This document shows positions 23,497 to 31,409 of a stretch of 37,434 bases of DNA, piece by piece (position 1 is the first letter of the stretch; each line of letters begins with the position of its first letter). A model generated the notes under the pieces. That model had not been told where the DNA came from. It ran no database searches and saw nothing but the letters and a program-made list of their open reading frames with translations. Source of the stretch: JAVEYA01 sp034003745 (GTDB taxonomy: Bacteria; Bacillota; Peptococcia; DRI-13; PHAD01); NCBI GenBank assembly GCA_034003745.1, contig JAVEYA010000014.1, positions 1 through 37,434 on the forward strand, given 5' to 3'. Made by a program: the position numbers and the translations under genes.

Positions 23497-24929
23497 GCCC
23501 GGCCCTCCTTTTTGCCCTCCAGCACATGTTTGCCCGACTGGTCTACGGGCGGCAGCTGGATAGGATATTTGCCGCACAAACAAGCCGTACAGAAGCCCGC
23601 GGTTTTGCCCAGCGCGCGGTACAGTCCCTCCAGGCTCAGATAATGCAGGGAGTCGGCCCCAATATGAGCCCGTACTTCCTCAATGGATTTCTGCGCGGCA
23701 ATCAGCTGCCCGCGCTCCGAAATATCGATGCCGTAGTAGCAGGGATGCATTACCGGCGGGGAGGAGACCAGCATATGAACTTCTTTGGCCCCGCGCCTTC
23801 TGATTAATTCCACGATCTTTCTGCTGGTCGTTCCGCGGACAATGGAATCATCCACCACCACGACCTTTTTTCCTTCAATAATCTTGGAAATGGGATTCAG
23901 CTTCAGGCTGACGCCGATATCCCGGCCGTTCTGCTCCGGCTGAATAAAGGTCCGCCCGATATAGCGGTTCTTCATCAGAGCCGTATCATAGACCAACCCC
24001 AGTTTTTCCGCGTAGCCCAGGGCCCCGGCAATACCGGAGTCCGGTACGGGCATGACCAGATCCGCTTCTACCGGGTGTTCTATGGCCAGTTCCCGGCCCA
24101 TAGCCCGGCGGGCCTGCATGACGTTGATCCCGTCGATGGTAGAATCGGGCCGGGCGAAATAGATATATTCAAAAATACAGACGGCCGGGTCATGGGGAGC
24201 AAAGAACTTCCGGGAGTGCATCCCGCCCTTATCCAGGGTGATGATTTCCCCGGGCGCCACGTCGCGGACGAATTCCGCGCCAATGGTATCCAGCGCGCAT
24301 GATTCGGAGGCAAGGCAATAGTGTTTGCCCAGCTTGCCCAGGCACAAGGGACGGTTGCCGAAAGGATCCCGCACGCCGATGACCTTATCCTCCGTCATAA
24401 CAATCAAAGAATAGGAGCCCTTCAAATCAATCATACATTTCATCAGGGCTTCTTCCACCGGGCTTTGGCCATAGCGGGCAATCAAACTGACGATAACTTC
24501 GGAGTCAATGGAAGATTGGAAGACCGAACCGTTGGCCGCCAGCTTCTCTCTGAGTTCACCGGCATTGGTCAGATTCCCGTTATGCGCGACTGCCAGGGAA
24601 CCCTGCAGATAATTGCAGACCAACGGCTGTGCGTTGACGGCAAGGCTGGAGCCCGTCGTCGAATAGCGGACATGCCCGATGGCGGCAGTTCCTTTCAGTT
24701 TATTTAAGATATCTTCGGTAAAGACTTCGGAAACCAGACCCATTTCCTTATGCAGCTTCATGCCGCCCCCCTCGGCTACGGCAATGCCGGCGCTTTCTTG
24801 TCCGCGGTGCTGCAAGGCGTAGAGCCCGTAATAGGTCATCAGCGCTACATCGGTCCCCGGCGCGTAAATACCGAAAACGCCGCAGGCCTCTTCCATTTTA
24901 TCCGGCTTCTCTACGAATTCATTAAGCAT
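23478..24929 (-). CDS. purF: Amidophosphoribosyltransferase, 4Fe-4S type
   Basis: A 483-residue enzyme for the committed step, PRPP plus glutamine to phosphoribosylamine. A 15-residue propeptide is removed to expose Cys16 (EACGVFGIY) as the N-terminal nucleophile of the glutaminase half. The PRPP-binding motif VVVVDDSIVRGTTSRKI lies near residue 360. The C-terminal CTACLCGKYPIQ supplies cysteines of a 4Fe-4S cluster, as in the Bacillus enzyme, where oxygen destroys the cluster and marks the protein for degradation. It overlaps purL by 19 nt and purM by 19 nt. Confidence 0.97.
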   Translation of the reverse strand: MLNEFVEKPDKMEEACGVFGIYAPGTDVALMTYYGLYALQHRGQESAGIAVAEGGGMKLHKEMGLVSEVFTEDILNKLKGTAAIGHVRYSTTGSSLAVNAQPLVCNYLQGSLAVAHNGNLTNAGELREKLAANGSVFQSSIDSEVIVSLIARYGQSPVEEALMKCMIDLKGSYSLIVMTEDKVIGVRDPFGNRPLCLGKLGKHYCLASESCALDTIGAEFVRDVAPGEIITLDKGGMHSRKFFAPHDPAVCIFEYIYFARPDSTIDGINVMQARRAMGRELAIEHPVEADLVMPVPDSGIAGALGYAEKLGLVYDTALMKNRYIGRTFIQPEQNGRDIGVSLKLNPISKIIEGKKVVVVDDSIVRGTTSRKIVELIRRRGAKEVHMLVSSPPVMHPCYYGIDISERGQLIAAQKSIEEVRAHIGADSLHYLSLEGLYRALGKTAGFCTACLCGKYPIQLPPVDQSGKHVLEGKKEGRACGAIC

Positions 24930-27115
24930 GCGATCGCCCCCCGATACTTTTCCTCCATGACGGCTACCGCCAAGCGTACTTTCCAGCCGGAACCCGTAAT
25001 ATTCAATTCTTCTCCCCCTACGTCGCCCAGCACTTTATAGGGAACTTTGGTTTCGGCCAGAAGCGCTAAGACCGTATCGACCTTCCCTTTGGGCGTGGTA
25101 ATCAGGATGCGCGACTGCGACTCGCCGAAAAGCAGGCTGGAGGCTTTCATATTGTCGGTTAATAAAACCGCCGCACCCTTGCCGCCGGCAATGCAACATT
25201 CCGCCAGCGCCACGGCGAGCCCCCCTTCGGAGCAGTCATGTGCAGCGGTGACCAATCCTTGCTTAATCAAAGAAAGCGCGGTGCTTTGCACCAGCTTTTC
25301 CAGGGACAGATCCAGCTCCGGCGACCGTCCCGCTTCCAATCCGTGAATGATGCTTAAGAACAGGCTGCCGCCCAGCTCATCTTTGTTTTGTCCCAGCAAA
25401 ATAATGATGTCGTCGTCATTTTTGAAAGCCATCGTTGTAGCCTTATCGATATCGTCAAGGAGTCCGACCATCCCCACTACCGGCGTAGGATAGACCGCCT
25501 CGCCCTTCGTCTCGTTGTAGAAGCTGACGTTACCCCCGGTCACCGGCGTACCCAGTTCCCGGCAGGCCTCGCTCATGCCTGCGACCGCTTCTTTAAACTG
25601 CCAGAAAATCTCCGGTTTCTCCGGATTGCCGAAATTAAGGCAATCCGTCACAGCCAGCGGCTGCGCACCTGTACAGACCAGGTTGCGCGCGGCCTCGGCC
25701 ACCGCGATTTGCCCGCCGCGGTAAGGATCGAGGTAAACATACCGCGAATTGCAGTCCGTGGTTAAAGCCAGGCCCTTCTTCGTGTCCTTGACCCGCAGTA
25801 CGGCTGCGTCCGCCGCGCCCGGTCCCGCCACGGTATTGATGCCGACCATATAATCATACTGTTTGAAGACCCATTCCTTGCTGGCAATCGTCGGCGTAGC
25901 CAGCATGGCCAGCAAAGTCCGGGAGCAGTCTTCCAGTTCCGGCAAGGTGCTCAAATCATATTCCCGCGCTCGGGATAAATACGCCGGCTCCTTCGCTTCC
26001 GGCTCATACAGGGGACAATCTTCGGTCAACGCCCGGGCCGGAATGCGCGCCACCACGGTATCATTTTCTTTGAGCGTCATGAAGCCGTCCGCCGTAACCC
26101 GGCCCACCGCCACCGCTTCCAGGCCCCATTTGTCGAAAATGGCCTGCACTTCTTTTTCCTTGCCCTGCTGCGCCACCACCAGCATCCGCTCCTGGGACTC
26201 GGAAAGCATAATTTCATAGGGCGTCATGCCGGTCTCACGGCGCGGGACTTTGGCCAGGTCCATCTCAATGCCGGTCCCCGCGCGCGCGGCCATTTCACAG
26301 GACGAACTGGTCAGCCCCGCCGCGCCCATATCCTGCATGCCTACTACATAGCCCGTCTTAATCAGTTCCAGGCAGGCTTCCAAGAGGAGTTTTTCCATGA
26401 AGGGATCGCCGACCTGCACAGCGGGCCGTTTTTCTTCCGAAGCTTCGCTTAATTCCTCCGAGGCGAATGTCGCCCCGTGAATTCCGTCCCGGCCGGTACG
26501 CGCACCTACCACCATTACGGGATTGCCGACGCCGGCAGCAGCGCCCTTGGCCATATCCTTCTGGTCCATTAAGCCCACGCACATCACGTTGACCAGAGGA
26601 TTATCCTCATAGGAAGGATGGAAATAGATTTCTCCCCCCACCGTCGGAATGCCGATACAGTTGCCGTAACCGGCAATGCCGGCGACCACGCCGTCAAAGA
26701 GGAAGCGTGATTTCTTGCTTTTAGAAAGCGAGCCGAAACGCAAAGAATCCAATAGCGCAATCGGCCGCGCGCCCATGGTAAAAATATCGCGGATAATGCC
26801 CCCGACCCCCGTGGCCGCCCCCTGGTAAGGCTCAATAGCCGATGGATGATTGTGGCTTTCGATCTTAAAGACCACCGCCTGGCCGTCGCCGATATCGATG
26901 ACGCCGGCATTCTCCCCGGGTCCCTGCAAAATATGGGGACCCTGGGTGGGAAAGTTCTTTAAGACCTTCTTCGAATTCTTATAGCTGCAGTGCTCGGACC
27001 ACATCACCGAAAACATGCCCAGTTCCACTTCATTGGGCTCCCGTTCCAAGATATCCTTGATCTGTTGATATTCCTGATCGGATAAACCCATTTCCCGCCA
27101 CAGTCCTTCTTTCAT
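24911..27115 (-). CDS. purL: Phosphoribosylformylglycinamidine synthase, large subunit
   Basis: A 734-residue small-type PurL, the ATP-dependent FGAM synthetase that works with PurQ (ammonia supply) and PurS (clamp). The sequence SVMWSEHCSYKNSK near residue 40, FKIESHNHPSAIEPYQGAATG near 90, DMGAAGLTSSSCEMAARA near 265 and CSEGGLAVALAECC near 650 are family marks. The length is that of the Gram-positive form, not the 1300-residue fused form. Its ATG overlaps the purQ stop by 4 nt (ATGA), which helps keep the subunits in step. Confidence 0.97.
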   Translation of the reverse strand: MKEGLWREMGLSDQEYQQIKDILEREPNEVELGMFSVMWSEHCSYKNSKKVLKNFPTQGPHILQGPGENAGVIDIGDGQAVVFKIESHNHPSAIEPYQGAATGVGGIIRDIFTMGARPIALLDSLRFGSLSKSKKSRFLFDGVVAGIAGYGNCIGIPTVGGEIYFHPSYEDNPLVNVMCVGLMDQKDMAKGAAAGVGNPVMVVGARTGRDGIHGATFASEELSEASEEKRPAVQVGDPFMEKLLLEACLELIKTGYVVGMQDMGAAGLTSSSCEMAARAGTGIEMDLAKVPRRETGMTPYEIMLSESQERMLVVAQQGKEKEVQAIFDKWGLEAVAVGRVTADGFMTLKENDTVVARIPARALTEDCPLYEPEAKEPAYLSRAREYDLSTLPELEDCSRTLLAMLATPTIASKEWVFKQYDYMVGINTVAGPGAADAAVLRVKDTKKGLALTTDCNSRYVYLDPYRGGQIAVAEAARNLVCTGAQPLAVTDCLNFGNPEKPEIFWQFKEAVAGMSEACRELGTPVTGGNVSFYNETKGEAVYPTPVVGMVGLLDDIDKATTMAFKNDDDIIILLGQNKDELGGSLFLSIIHGLEAGRSPELDLSLEKLVQSTALSLIKQGLVTAAHDCSEGGLAVALAECCIAGGKGAAVLLTDNMKASSLLFGESQSRILITTPKGKVDTVLALLAETKVPYKVLGDVGGEELNITGSGWKVRLAVAVMEEKYRGAIACLMNS

Positions 27116-27816
27116 CTGCTCTCGCCTCCCTGCTGTCCTTTAACCAGGGACTCAAATAAGAGACGCCCGTCCACGTTGCCCAGAATTTCTTCGGAGCAAC
27201 GTTCCGGATGGGGCATCATCCCCAGCACATTTCCCTTTTCATTGATGATACCTGCGATATTATGCAAGGAACCGTTGGGATTGGCTTCCGGCGTGACGGC
27301 GCCTGCCGCGTCGCAGTACCGGAAAACGATCTGCCCTTGGTTCTCCAGTCTTTCTATCGTTGCAGGATCGGCAAAGTAACTGCCTTCGCCGTGCGCAATG
27401 GGTACCTGGATAATCTGTTTATCGGTGAAACTGCCGGTAAAAGGCGTATCGGTCCGCTCCACCCGCAAATAGGTATTGTGGCATTGGAACTGCAAGCTGG
27501 GGTTTCTGACCAGCGCCCCCGGCAAAAGCCCGATTTCCGTCAAAATCTGAAAGCCGTTGCAAATACCCAGAACGAATCCGCCCTGATTAGCGAATTCCAC
27601 CACCTTATCCATCAAAGGAGAAAAACGGGCAATCGCGCCGGTACGCAGGTAGTCCCCGTAGGAAAAACCGCCGGGCAGCACCACGCAATCGACGCCCTTT
27701 AAGTCCTCCTGCCCGTGCCACAAATATTCCGCCGGCTGTCCCAGCACCTTATCCACCACATGAAAACAGTCGGCGTCACAATTGGAGCCCGGGAATACAA
27801 CAACTCCGAATTTCAT
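27112..27816 (-). CDS. purQ: Phosphoribosylformylglycinamidine synthase, glutaminase subunit
   Basis: A 234-residue class I glutaminase that feeds ammonia to PurL. The nucleophile elbow is GICNGFQILTEIG with the catalytic Cys near residue 87, and the His-Glu pair is in MMPHPERCSEE near the C-terminus. VVFPGSNCD at the N-terminus is typical. Two ATG codons in tandem (27819 and 27816) precede the protein; the second has better spacing from GGAGG and gives MKFGVVVFPG. The start overlaps the purS stop. Confidence 0.96.
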   Translation of the reverse strand: MKFGVVVFPGSNCDADCFHVVDKVLGQPAEYLWHGQEDLKGVDCVVLPGGFSYGDYLRTGAIARFSPLMDKVVEFANQGGFVLGICNGFQILTEIGLLPGALVRNPSLQFQCHNTYLRVERTDTPFTGSFTDKQIIQVPIAHGEGSYFADPATIERLENQGQIVFRYCDAAGAVTPEANPNGSLHNIAGIINEKGNVLGMMPHPERCSEEILGNVDGRLLFESLVKGQQGGESR

Positions 27817-28067
27817 CATCTTACCTCCGCCACATCGACCTTATATTCCTCTATCACCGGATTGGAGAGCAGTTTGTCGCACATTTCCTTCAGCTGTTCT
27901 TTGGCTTTATCGATATTCTCGGCCTCCAGGGAGACCTCGATATGCTTGCCGACCCGGACGTCCTCCACACCGGAGTAGCCCATGGATTTCAACGCTTTTA
28001 AAACGGCTGTCCCCTGGGGGTCCAGAATACTTTTTTTGAAATTCACCGTGATTATAGCTTTGAACAT
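27816..28067 (-). CDS. purS: Phosphoribosylformylglycinamidine synthase subunit PurS
   Basis: An 83-residue protein, the small bridging subunit of the PurSQL complex. FKAIITVNFKKSILDPQG at the start and YSGVEDVRVGKHIEV are the conserved blocks. It forms a dimer that docks PurQ onto PurL. It overlaps purC by one base (TAATG) and touches purQ. Confidence 0.95.
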   Translation of the reverse strand: MFKAIITVNFKKSILDPQGTAVLKALKSMGYSGVEDVRVGKHIEVSLEAENIDKAKEQLKEMCDKLLSNPVIEEYKVDVAEVR

Positions 28068-28783
28068 TATTTCTTTCCTCCTCTTAACCGATGCAGTACT
28101 TCCTGGTAGGCTTCCTCCACCTTGCCCAGGTCCCGGCGGAATCTGTCTTTATCTAATTTTTCCTGGGTGGCCGTATCCCAGAAACGGCAGGTATCCGGAG
28201 ATATTTCGTCGCCCAGAAGAATCTCTCCGTTATGGCGGCCAAATTCCAGTTTAAAGTCTACCAGTTCAATTCCTAAAGGTTTTAAGTATTCTAATAATAT
28301 CCCGTTAATTTTTAAAGACATTTCTTCAACTTTCTTCATTTCTTCATCCGCAGCCAACCCCAGCGCCTGAATATGATAGTTGTTGATCATAGGATCGCCC
28401 AGCTCATCGTCCTTGTAATAGAATTCGAGAATCGGCAAAGACAACTTCACGCCTTCGGGCTGACCCAGCCGTTTGGAGAGCGAGCCGGCGACAATATTGC
28501 GGACGACCACCTCCACCGGAATAATCTCCAGGGATTTGACGAGCATCCCTCTTTCCCCGTCGGCAGCCACAAAATGATTGGGTACGCCCTTTTGGCTTAA
28601 GAGCTCAAAGAATATGATAGAGATCTGGTTGTTGTACTGCCCCTTGTCCAGAATCTGTCCTTTTTTTAAGCCGTTGAAAGCGGTGGCGTCGTCCTTGTAA
28701 TGCACCTTGAAAATATTCGGGTCATCCGTTTTATAGACCTTCTTCGCTTTGCCCTCGTAAATTTGTTCCAGCACTTTTACCAT
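28067..28783 (-). CDS. purC: Phosphoribosylaminoimidazole-succinocarboxamide synthase
   Basis: A 238-residue SAICAR synthetase that adds aspartate to CAIR with ATP. YEGKAKKVYKTD at the N-terminus, PVEVVVRNIVAGSL near residue 90 and LGDEISPDTCRFWD near 190 are the family motifs. The ATG at 28783 follows AAAGGAGCG. In the operon it comes after purB, the enzyme that acts on its product. Confidence 0.97.
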   Translation of the reverse strand: MVKVLEQIYEGKAKKVYKTDDPNIFKVHYKDDATAFNGLKKGQILDKGQYNNQISIIFFELLSQKGVPNHFVAADGERGMLVKSLEIIPVEVVVRNIVAGSLSKRLGQPEGVKLSLPILEFYYKDDELGDPMINNYHIQALGLAADEEMKKVEEMSLKINGILLEYLKPLGIELVDFKLEFGRHNGEILLGDEISPDTCRFWDTATQEKLDKDRFRRDLGKVEEAYQEVLHRLRGGKK

Positions 28784-28810
28784 GGGAAATCGCTCCTTTC
28801 ATATACTGCC

Positions 28811-30121
28811 TTACTCTATGGGGCCCTCCAGCAGTCCCGCTCTATGCAAGATATAGTCAATATTTTTCAAATGATACCCGTAATCAAAGAGGCTTATCAC
28901 TTCCGCCGGGGCCAGCTTGGCCATAATCTCCCCGTCGGCAAGCACCAGGTCTTTTAAGGCTTTCTGCTCATCCCAGGCCCGCATGGCGTTCCGCTGGGTC
29001 AGCCGGTAAGCTTCCTCTTTGGACATCCCTTTTTCCACCAGAGAGAGCATTACCCGCTGGGAAAAGATCAAGCCGAGGGTCTTTTCCACGTTATTCTTCA
29101 TATTGTCGGTATTGACCTTGAGCCCGCTTAAAACTTTAATCATCTGGTCGAGGATATAGTAGAGCGCGATGGTGGAATCCGGAAGAATCACCCTTTCCGC
29201 CGAGGAGTGGCTGATGTCCCGTTCATGCCACAGCGCCACATTTTCAAAAGCGGTCTGCGTATTGCTGCGAATAATCCGGGACAAACCGGAAATCCGTTCG
29301 CACATCACCGGATTCTTTTTATGCGGCATAGCGGACGACCCTTTCTGGCCTTTGCCGAAAGGTTCCTCCGCTTCCAATACTTCCGTCCGCTGCAGATGCC
29401 TGATTTCCGTAGCGAATTTATCCAGAGAACTGGCAATCACCGCCAAGGTGGACAGATAATGGGCGTGCCTGTCCCGCTGGATAATCTGAGTTGCCACCAA
29501 AGCCGGTTCCAGCCCCAGCCTTACGCAAACGTATTCTTCCACCTGGGGCGGGATATTGGCAAAGGTCCCAACAGCGCCCGAGATTTTTCCCACGGAGATT
29601 GTCCTAATCGCTTCTTTCAGCCGCTCGATATTGCGCTCGTTTTCCGTATACCACAGGGCCATTTTCAGACCGAAGGTGACCGGTTCCGCGTGGACGCCGT
29701 GGGAGCGGCCCATCATCAGGGTATCCTTATATTGTACGGCTTTTTCCTTTAAGACACGGCTTAATACGGTAATTTTTTCCAGAATAAGCTCGCCGGCCTG
29801 TTTCATCTGCACGGATAAAGCCGTATCCAACACATCTGAAGAGGTCATACCCATGTGTATATATCTGGCCTCCTCACCCACGTACTCCGCTACATTGGTT
29901 AAAAAGGCGATCACATCATGCCGGGTTACTTCTTCGATTTCCTTAATGCGTTCAGTGTCGAAAGCGGCCTTTCCCCGGATAACGCGAACCGCCTCCTTGG
30001 GCACCAGACCCAGCTCAGACATGGCTTCCGAGGCCAGGAGCTCGATTTCTAAAATGACGCTCCAGCGGTTCTCCTCGGTCCAGATCCGGCCGATTTCCTT
30101 CATCGTATACCGTTCAATCAT
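28811..30121 (-). CDS. purB: Adenylosuccinate lyase
   Basis: A 436-residue fumarase-superfamily lyase acting twice: SAICAR to AICAR here, and adenylosuccinate to AMP later. The signature loop GSSAMPHKKNP lies near residue 265, with MMGRSHGVHAEPVTFG near 140 and HMGMTSSDVLDTA near 90. The ATG at 30121 follows AAGGGGGAT. It comes directly after purE with no purK between them. Confidence 0.97.
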   Translation of the reverse strand: MIERYTMKEIGRIWTEENRWSVILEIELLASEAMSELGLVPKEAVRVIRGKAAFDTERIKEIEEVTRHDVIAFLTNVAEYVGEEARYIHMGMTSSDVLDTALSVQMKQAGELILEKITVLSRVLKEKAVQYKDTLMMGRSHGVHAEPVTFGLKMALWYTENERNIERLKEAIRTISVGKISGAVGTFANIPPQVEEYVCVRLGLEPALVATQIIQRDRHAHYLSTLAVIASSLDKFATEIRHLQRTEVLEAEEPFGKGQKGSSAMPHKKNPVMCERISGLSRIIRSNTQTAFENVALWHERDISHSSAERVILPDSTIALYYILDQMIKVLSGLKVNTDNMKNNVEKTLGLIFSQRVMLSLVEKGMSKEEAYRLTQRNAMRAWDEQKALKDLVLADGEIMAKLAPAEVISLFDYGYHLKNIDYILHRAGLLEGPIE

Positions 30122-30132
30122 GCCGATCCCCC

Positions 30133-30630
30133 TTACAGCTCGCTGTCCAATTCCTGTATCTTCTTATTTTTTGCTTCTACTTCAGCAGCCATACCTTTTT
30201 TATATTCCATAAACTTGTCCCGCAAATCCTTTTCTTTGATTCCCAGCATCTGCACAGCCAGGAGCGCGGCATTTTTGGCGCCGTCAATAGCCACCGCCGC
30301 CACCGGAATACCGGAGGGCATCTGTACAATGGCATATAGCGCATCAACGCCCTGCAGCGCAGTCGCATTAATGGGAATGCCGATAACCGGCAGCGGCGTT
30401 ACCGCCGCAAGCACCCCGGGCAAATGGGCGGCCGCGCCGGCGCCTGCAATAATGACCTCGATCCCTCTGTCCGCGGCGCCTTGTGCCAGGCTTAACGCCA
30501 GCGCCGTCGTACGGTGGGCCGAGGCCACATGAATTTCATACCCCACATTAAATTCCCTTAAGGTCTGCGCCGCTTTTTTCATGACGGACCAGTCGGAATC
30601 ACTGCCCATAATAATCATCACTTTTTTCAA
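30133..30630 (-). CDS. purE: 5-(carboxyamino)imidazole ribonucleotide mutase (PurE, class I-like)
   Basis: A 165-residue enzyme counted from a TTG at 30630, chosen because GGAGG lies 11 nt upstream and the product then begins MKKVMIIMGSDSDW, as in other PurE proteins. The frame is open further upstream through the leader but without support. Motifs: GSDSDW, SAHRT with the conserved His, and GAGAAAHLPG. These resemble class I PurE, which moves the carboxyl of N5-CAIR and normally needs PurK. No purK is present in this operon. It is the first gene after the pur promoter. Confidence 0.93.
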   Translation of the reverse strand: MKKVMIIMGSDSDWSVMKKAAQTLREFNVGYEIHVASAHRTTALALSLAQGAADRGIEVIIAGAGAAAHLPGVLAAVTPLPVIGIPINATALQGVDALYAIVQMPSGIPVAAVAIDGAKNAALLAVQMLGIKEKDLRDKFMEYKKGMAAEVEAKNKKIQELDSEL

Positions 30631-30670
30631 AGCCGACTCTACCTCCCATATCCAGCGCTTCGCTTCGTTA

Positions 30671-30724
30671 ATTAAAAAAGGCGAGACTTGTCTCATTTCC
30701 CAGCCAAGGCTCACCTGCAAGTCT
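30671..30724 (-). promoter_or_regulatory. Possible transcription attenuator in the purE leader
   Basis: In the roughly 100-nt leader, GGTGAG (30715-30710) can pair with CTCGCC (30685-30680), which is directly followed by TTTTTT (30679-30674), a terminator-like shape. A competing stem pairs AGACTTG (30724-30718) with CAAGTCT (30690-30684); the two cannot form fully together. I do not recognise it as a purine (guanine/adenine), PRPP or ZTP riboswitch. The terminator stem is short, so this is tentative. Confidence 0.35.
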
Positions 30725-30743
30725 AGTACGAACTTACAATTTA

Positions 30744-30772
30744 ATATTAATTAAATATAGGCGCGTTGTCAA
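30744..30772 (-). promoter_or_regulatory. Promoter of the pur operon
   Basis: TTGACA (30772-30767) and TAATAT (30749-30744) on the minus strand are separated by 17 nt, a near-consensus sigma-A promoter. Transcription should begin near 30737. It lies immediately downstream of the iorB terminator, whose arms resemble PurBoxes. Confidence 0.8.
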
Positions 30773-30774
30773 GA

Positions 30775-30807
30775 AAAAAACGAACATTTTTGGAATGTTC
30801 GTTTTTT
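30775..30807 (-). terminator. iorAB terminator whose stem arms match PurBoxes
   Basis: A 14-bp perfect stem, AAAAAACGAACATT against AATGTTCGTTTTTT, closes a 5-nt loop and is followed by T-runs, 30 nt after the iorB stop: a strong rho-independent terminator. Each arm also matches the Bacillus PurR PurBox (AWWWCCGAACWWT) at 12 of 13 positions, and the two lie in opposite orientation 8 nt upstream of the pur -35, much as in the Bacillus pur operon. A third CGAAC core is at 30729-30733. Confidence 0.8.
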
Positions 30808-30836
30808 ATCATTCGGCTATTCCCAGTTTTAGGATG

Positions 30837-31409
30837 TTATACAACGTAGCCTTTTTCAAAAGCTTTTAAGTTTACCGCCAGCAGCTTTTCCGGCACGATC
30901 TCCTTTAAGGAAGCCAGCCAGCTTTCTTGGGGAAAACCCAGTTTCTGCGCCAACACACCCATCATTACTACATTGGAAGCCTTGGCGTTGCCGCATTCGG
31001 TAGCAATAGCCAGCGCGTCCACGGCGGTGACTCGATCCACCTTGGAATAGAGCAAATCAACAATACCCTGGGGGTATTCGGCTTTGCCCAGGATAACCGG
31101 CACCGGTTCCATCACCTGCAGGCTGACGATCACCTCACCCTGGGGCTTCAGGTATTCCAACCAGCGTAAGGCTTCCAACTGTTCAAAGGCCAAAATGACG
31201 TCAGCCTCGCCTTTTTCCACGAGGGGAGAATGCACCTTATCGCTCATTTTCACATGGGTAACTACGCTGCCGCCGCGCTGAGCCATGCCGTGGATTTCCG
31301 ACATTTTCACATCGAGGCCGCTTTTTAAGGCCACTTCAGCCAGCACTTTACTGGCTAAAATGGCGCCCTGTCCGCCTACGCCGACTAATAAAATATTTTT
31401 CTCACGCAT
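30837..31409 (-). CDS. iorB: Indolepyruvate:ferredoxin oxidoreductase, beta subunit
   Basis: A 190-residue gamma-type domain of the 2-oxoacid:ferredoxin oxidoreductase family. ILLVGVGGQGAILASKVLAEVA at the start is the family mark, followed by EIHGMAQRGGSVVTHVK. With IorA it oxidises aryl pyruvates, made from aromatic amino acids, to aryl-acetyl-CoA with reduced ferredoxin. I start at the ATG at 31409, which overlaps the iorA stop by 8 nt and follows GGGTGA; an upstream GTG is less likely. A terminator follows. Confidence 0.94.
   Translation of the reverse strand: MREKNILLVGVGGQGAILASKVLAEVALKSGLDVKMSEIHGMAQRGGSVVTHVKMSDKVHSPLVEKGEADVILAFEQLEALRWLEYLKPQGEVIVSLQVMEPVPVILGKAEYPQGIVDLLYSKVDRVTAVDALAIATECGNAKASNVVMMGVLAQKLGFPQESWLASLKEIVPEKLLAVNLKAFEKGYVV

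Noticed and set aside
23496..23583. Longer PurM starting inside purF
   Set aside because: The ATG at 23496 has GGAGG upstream and gives the family length. The upstream residues are the purF gene read in another frame.
30630..30720. N-terminal extension of PurE from an upstream TTG
   Set aside because: The extension covers the leader hairpins and has no ribosome binding site. The TTG at 30630 has GGAGG upstream and gives the normal PurE start.
30640..30740. Purine, ZTP or PRPP riboswitch before purE
   Set aside because: None of the conserved cores that I know for these classes is present, and the leader is too short for the PRPP class.
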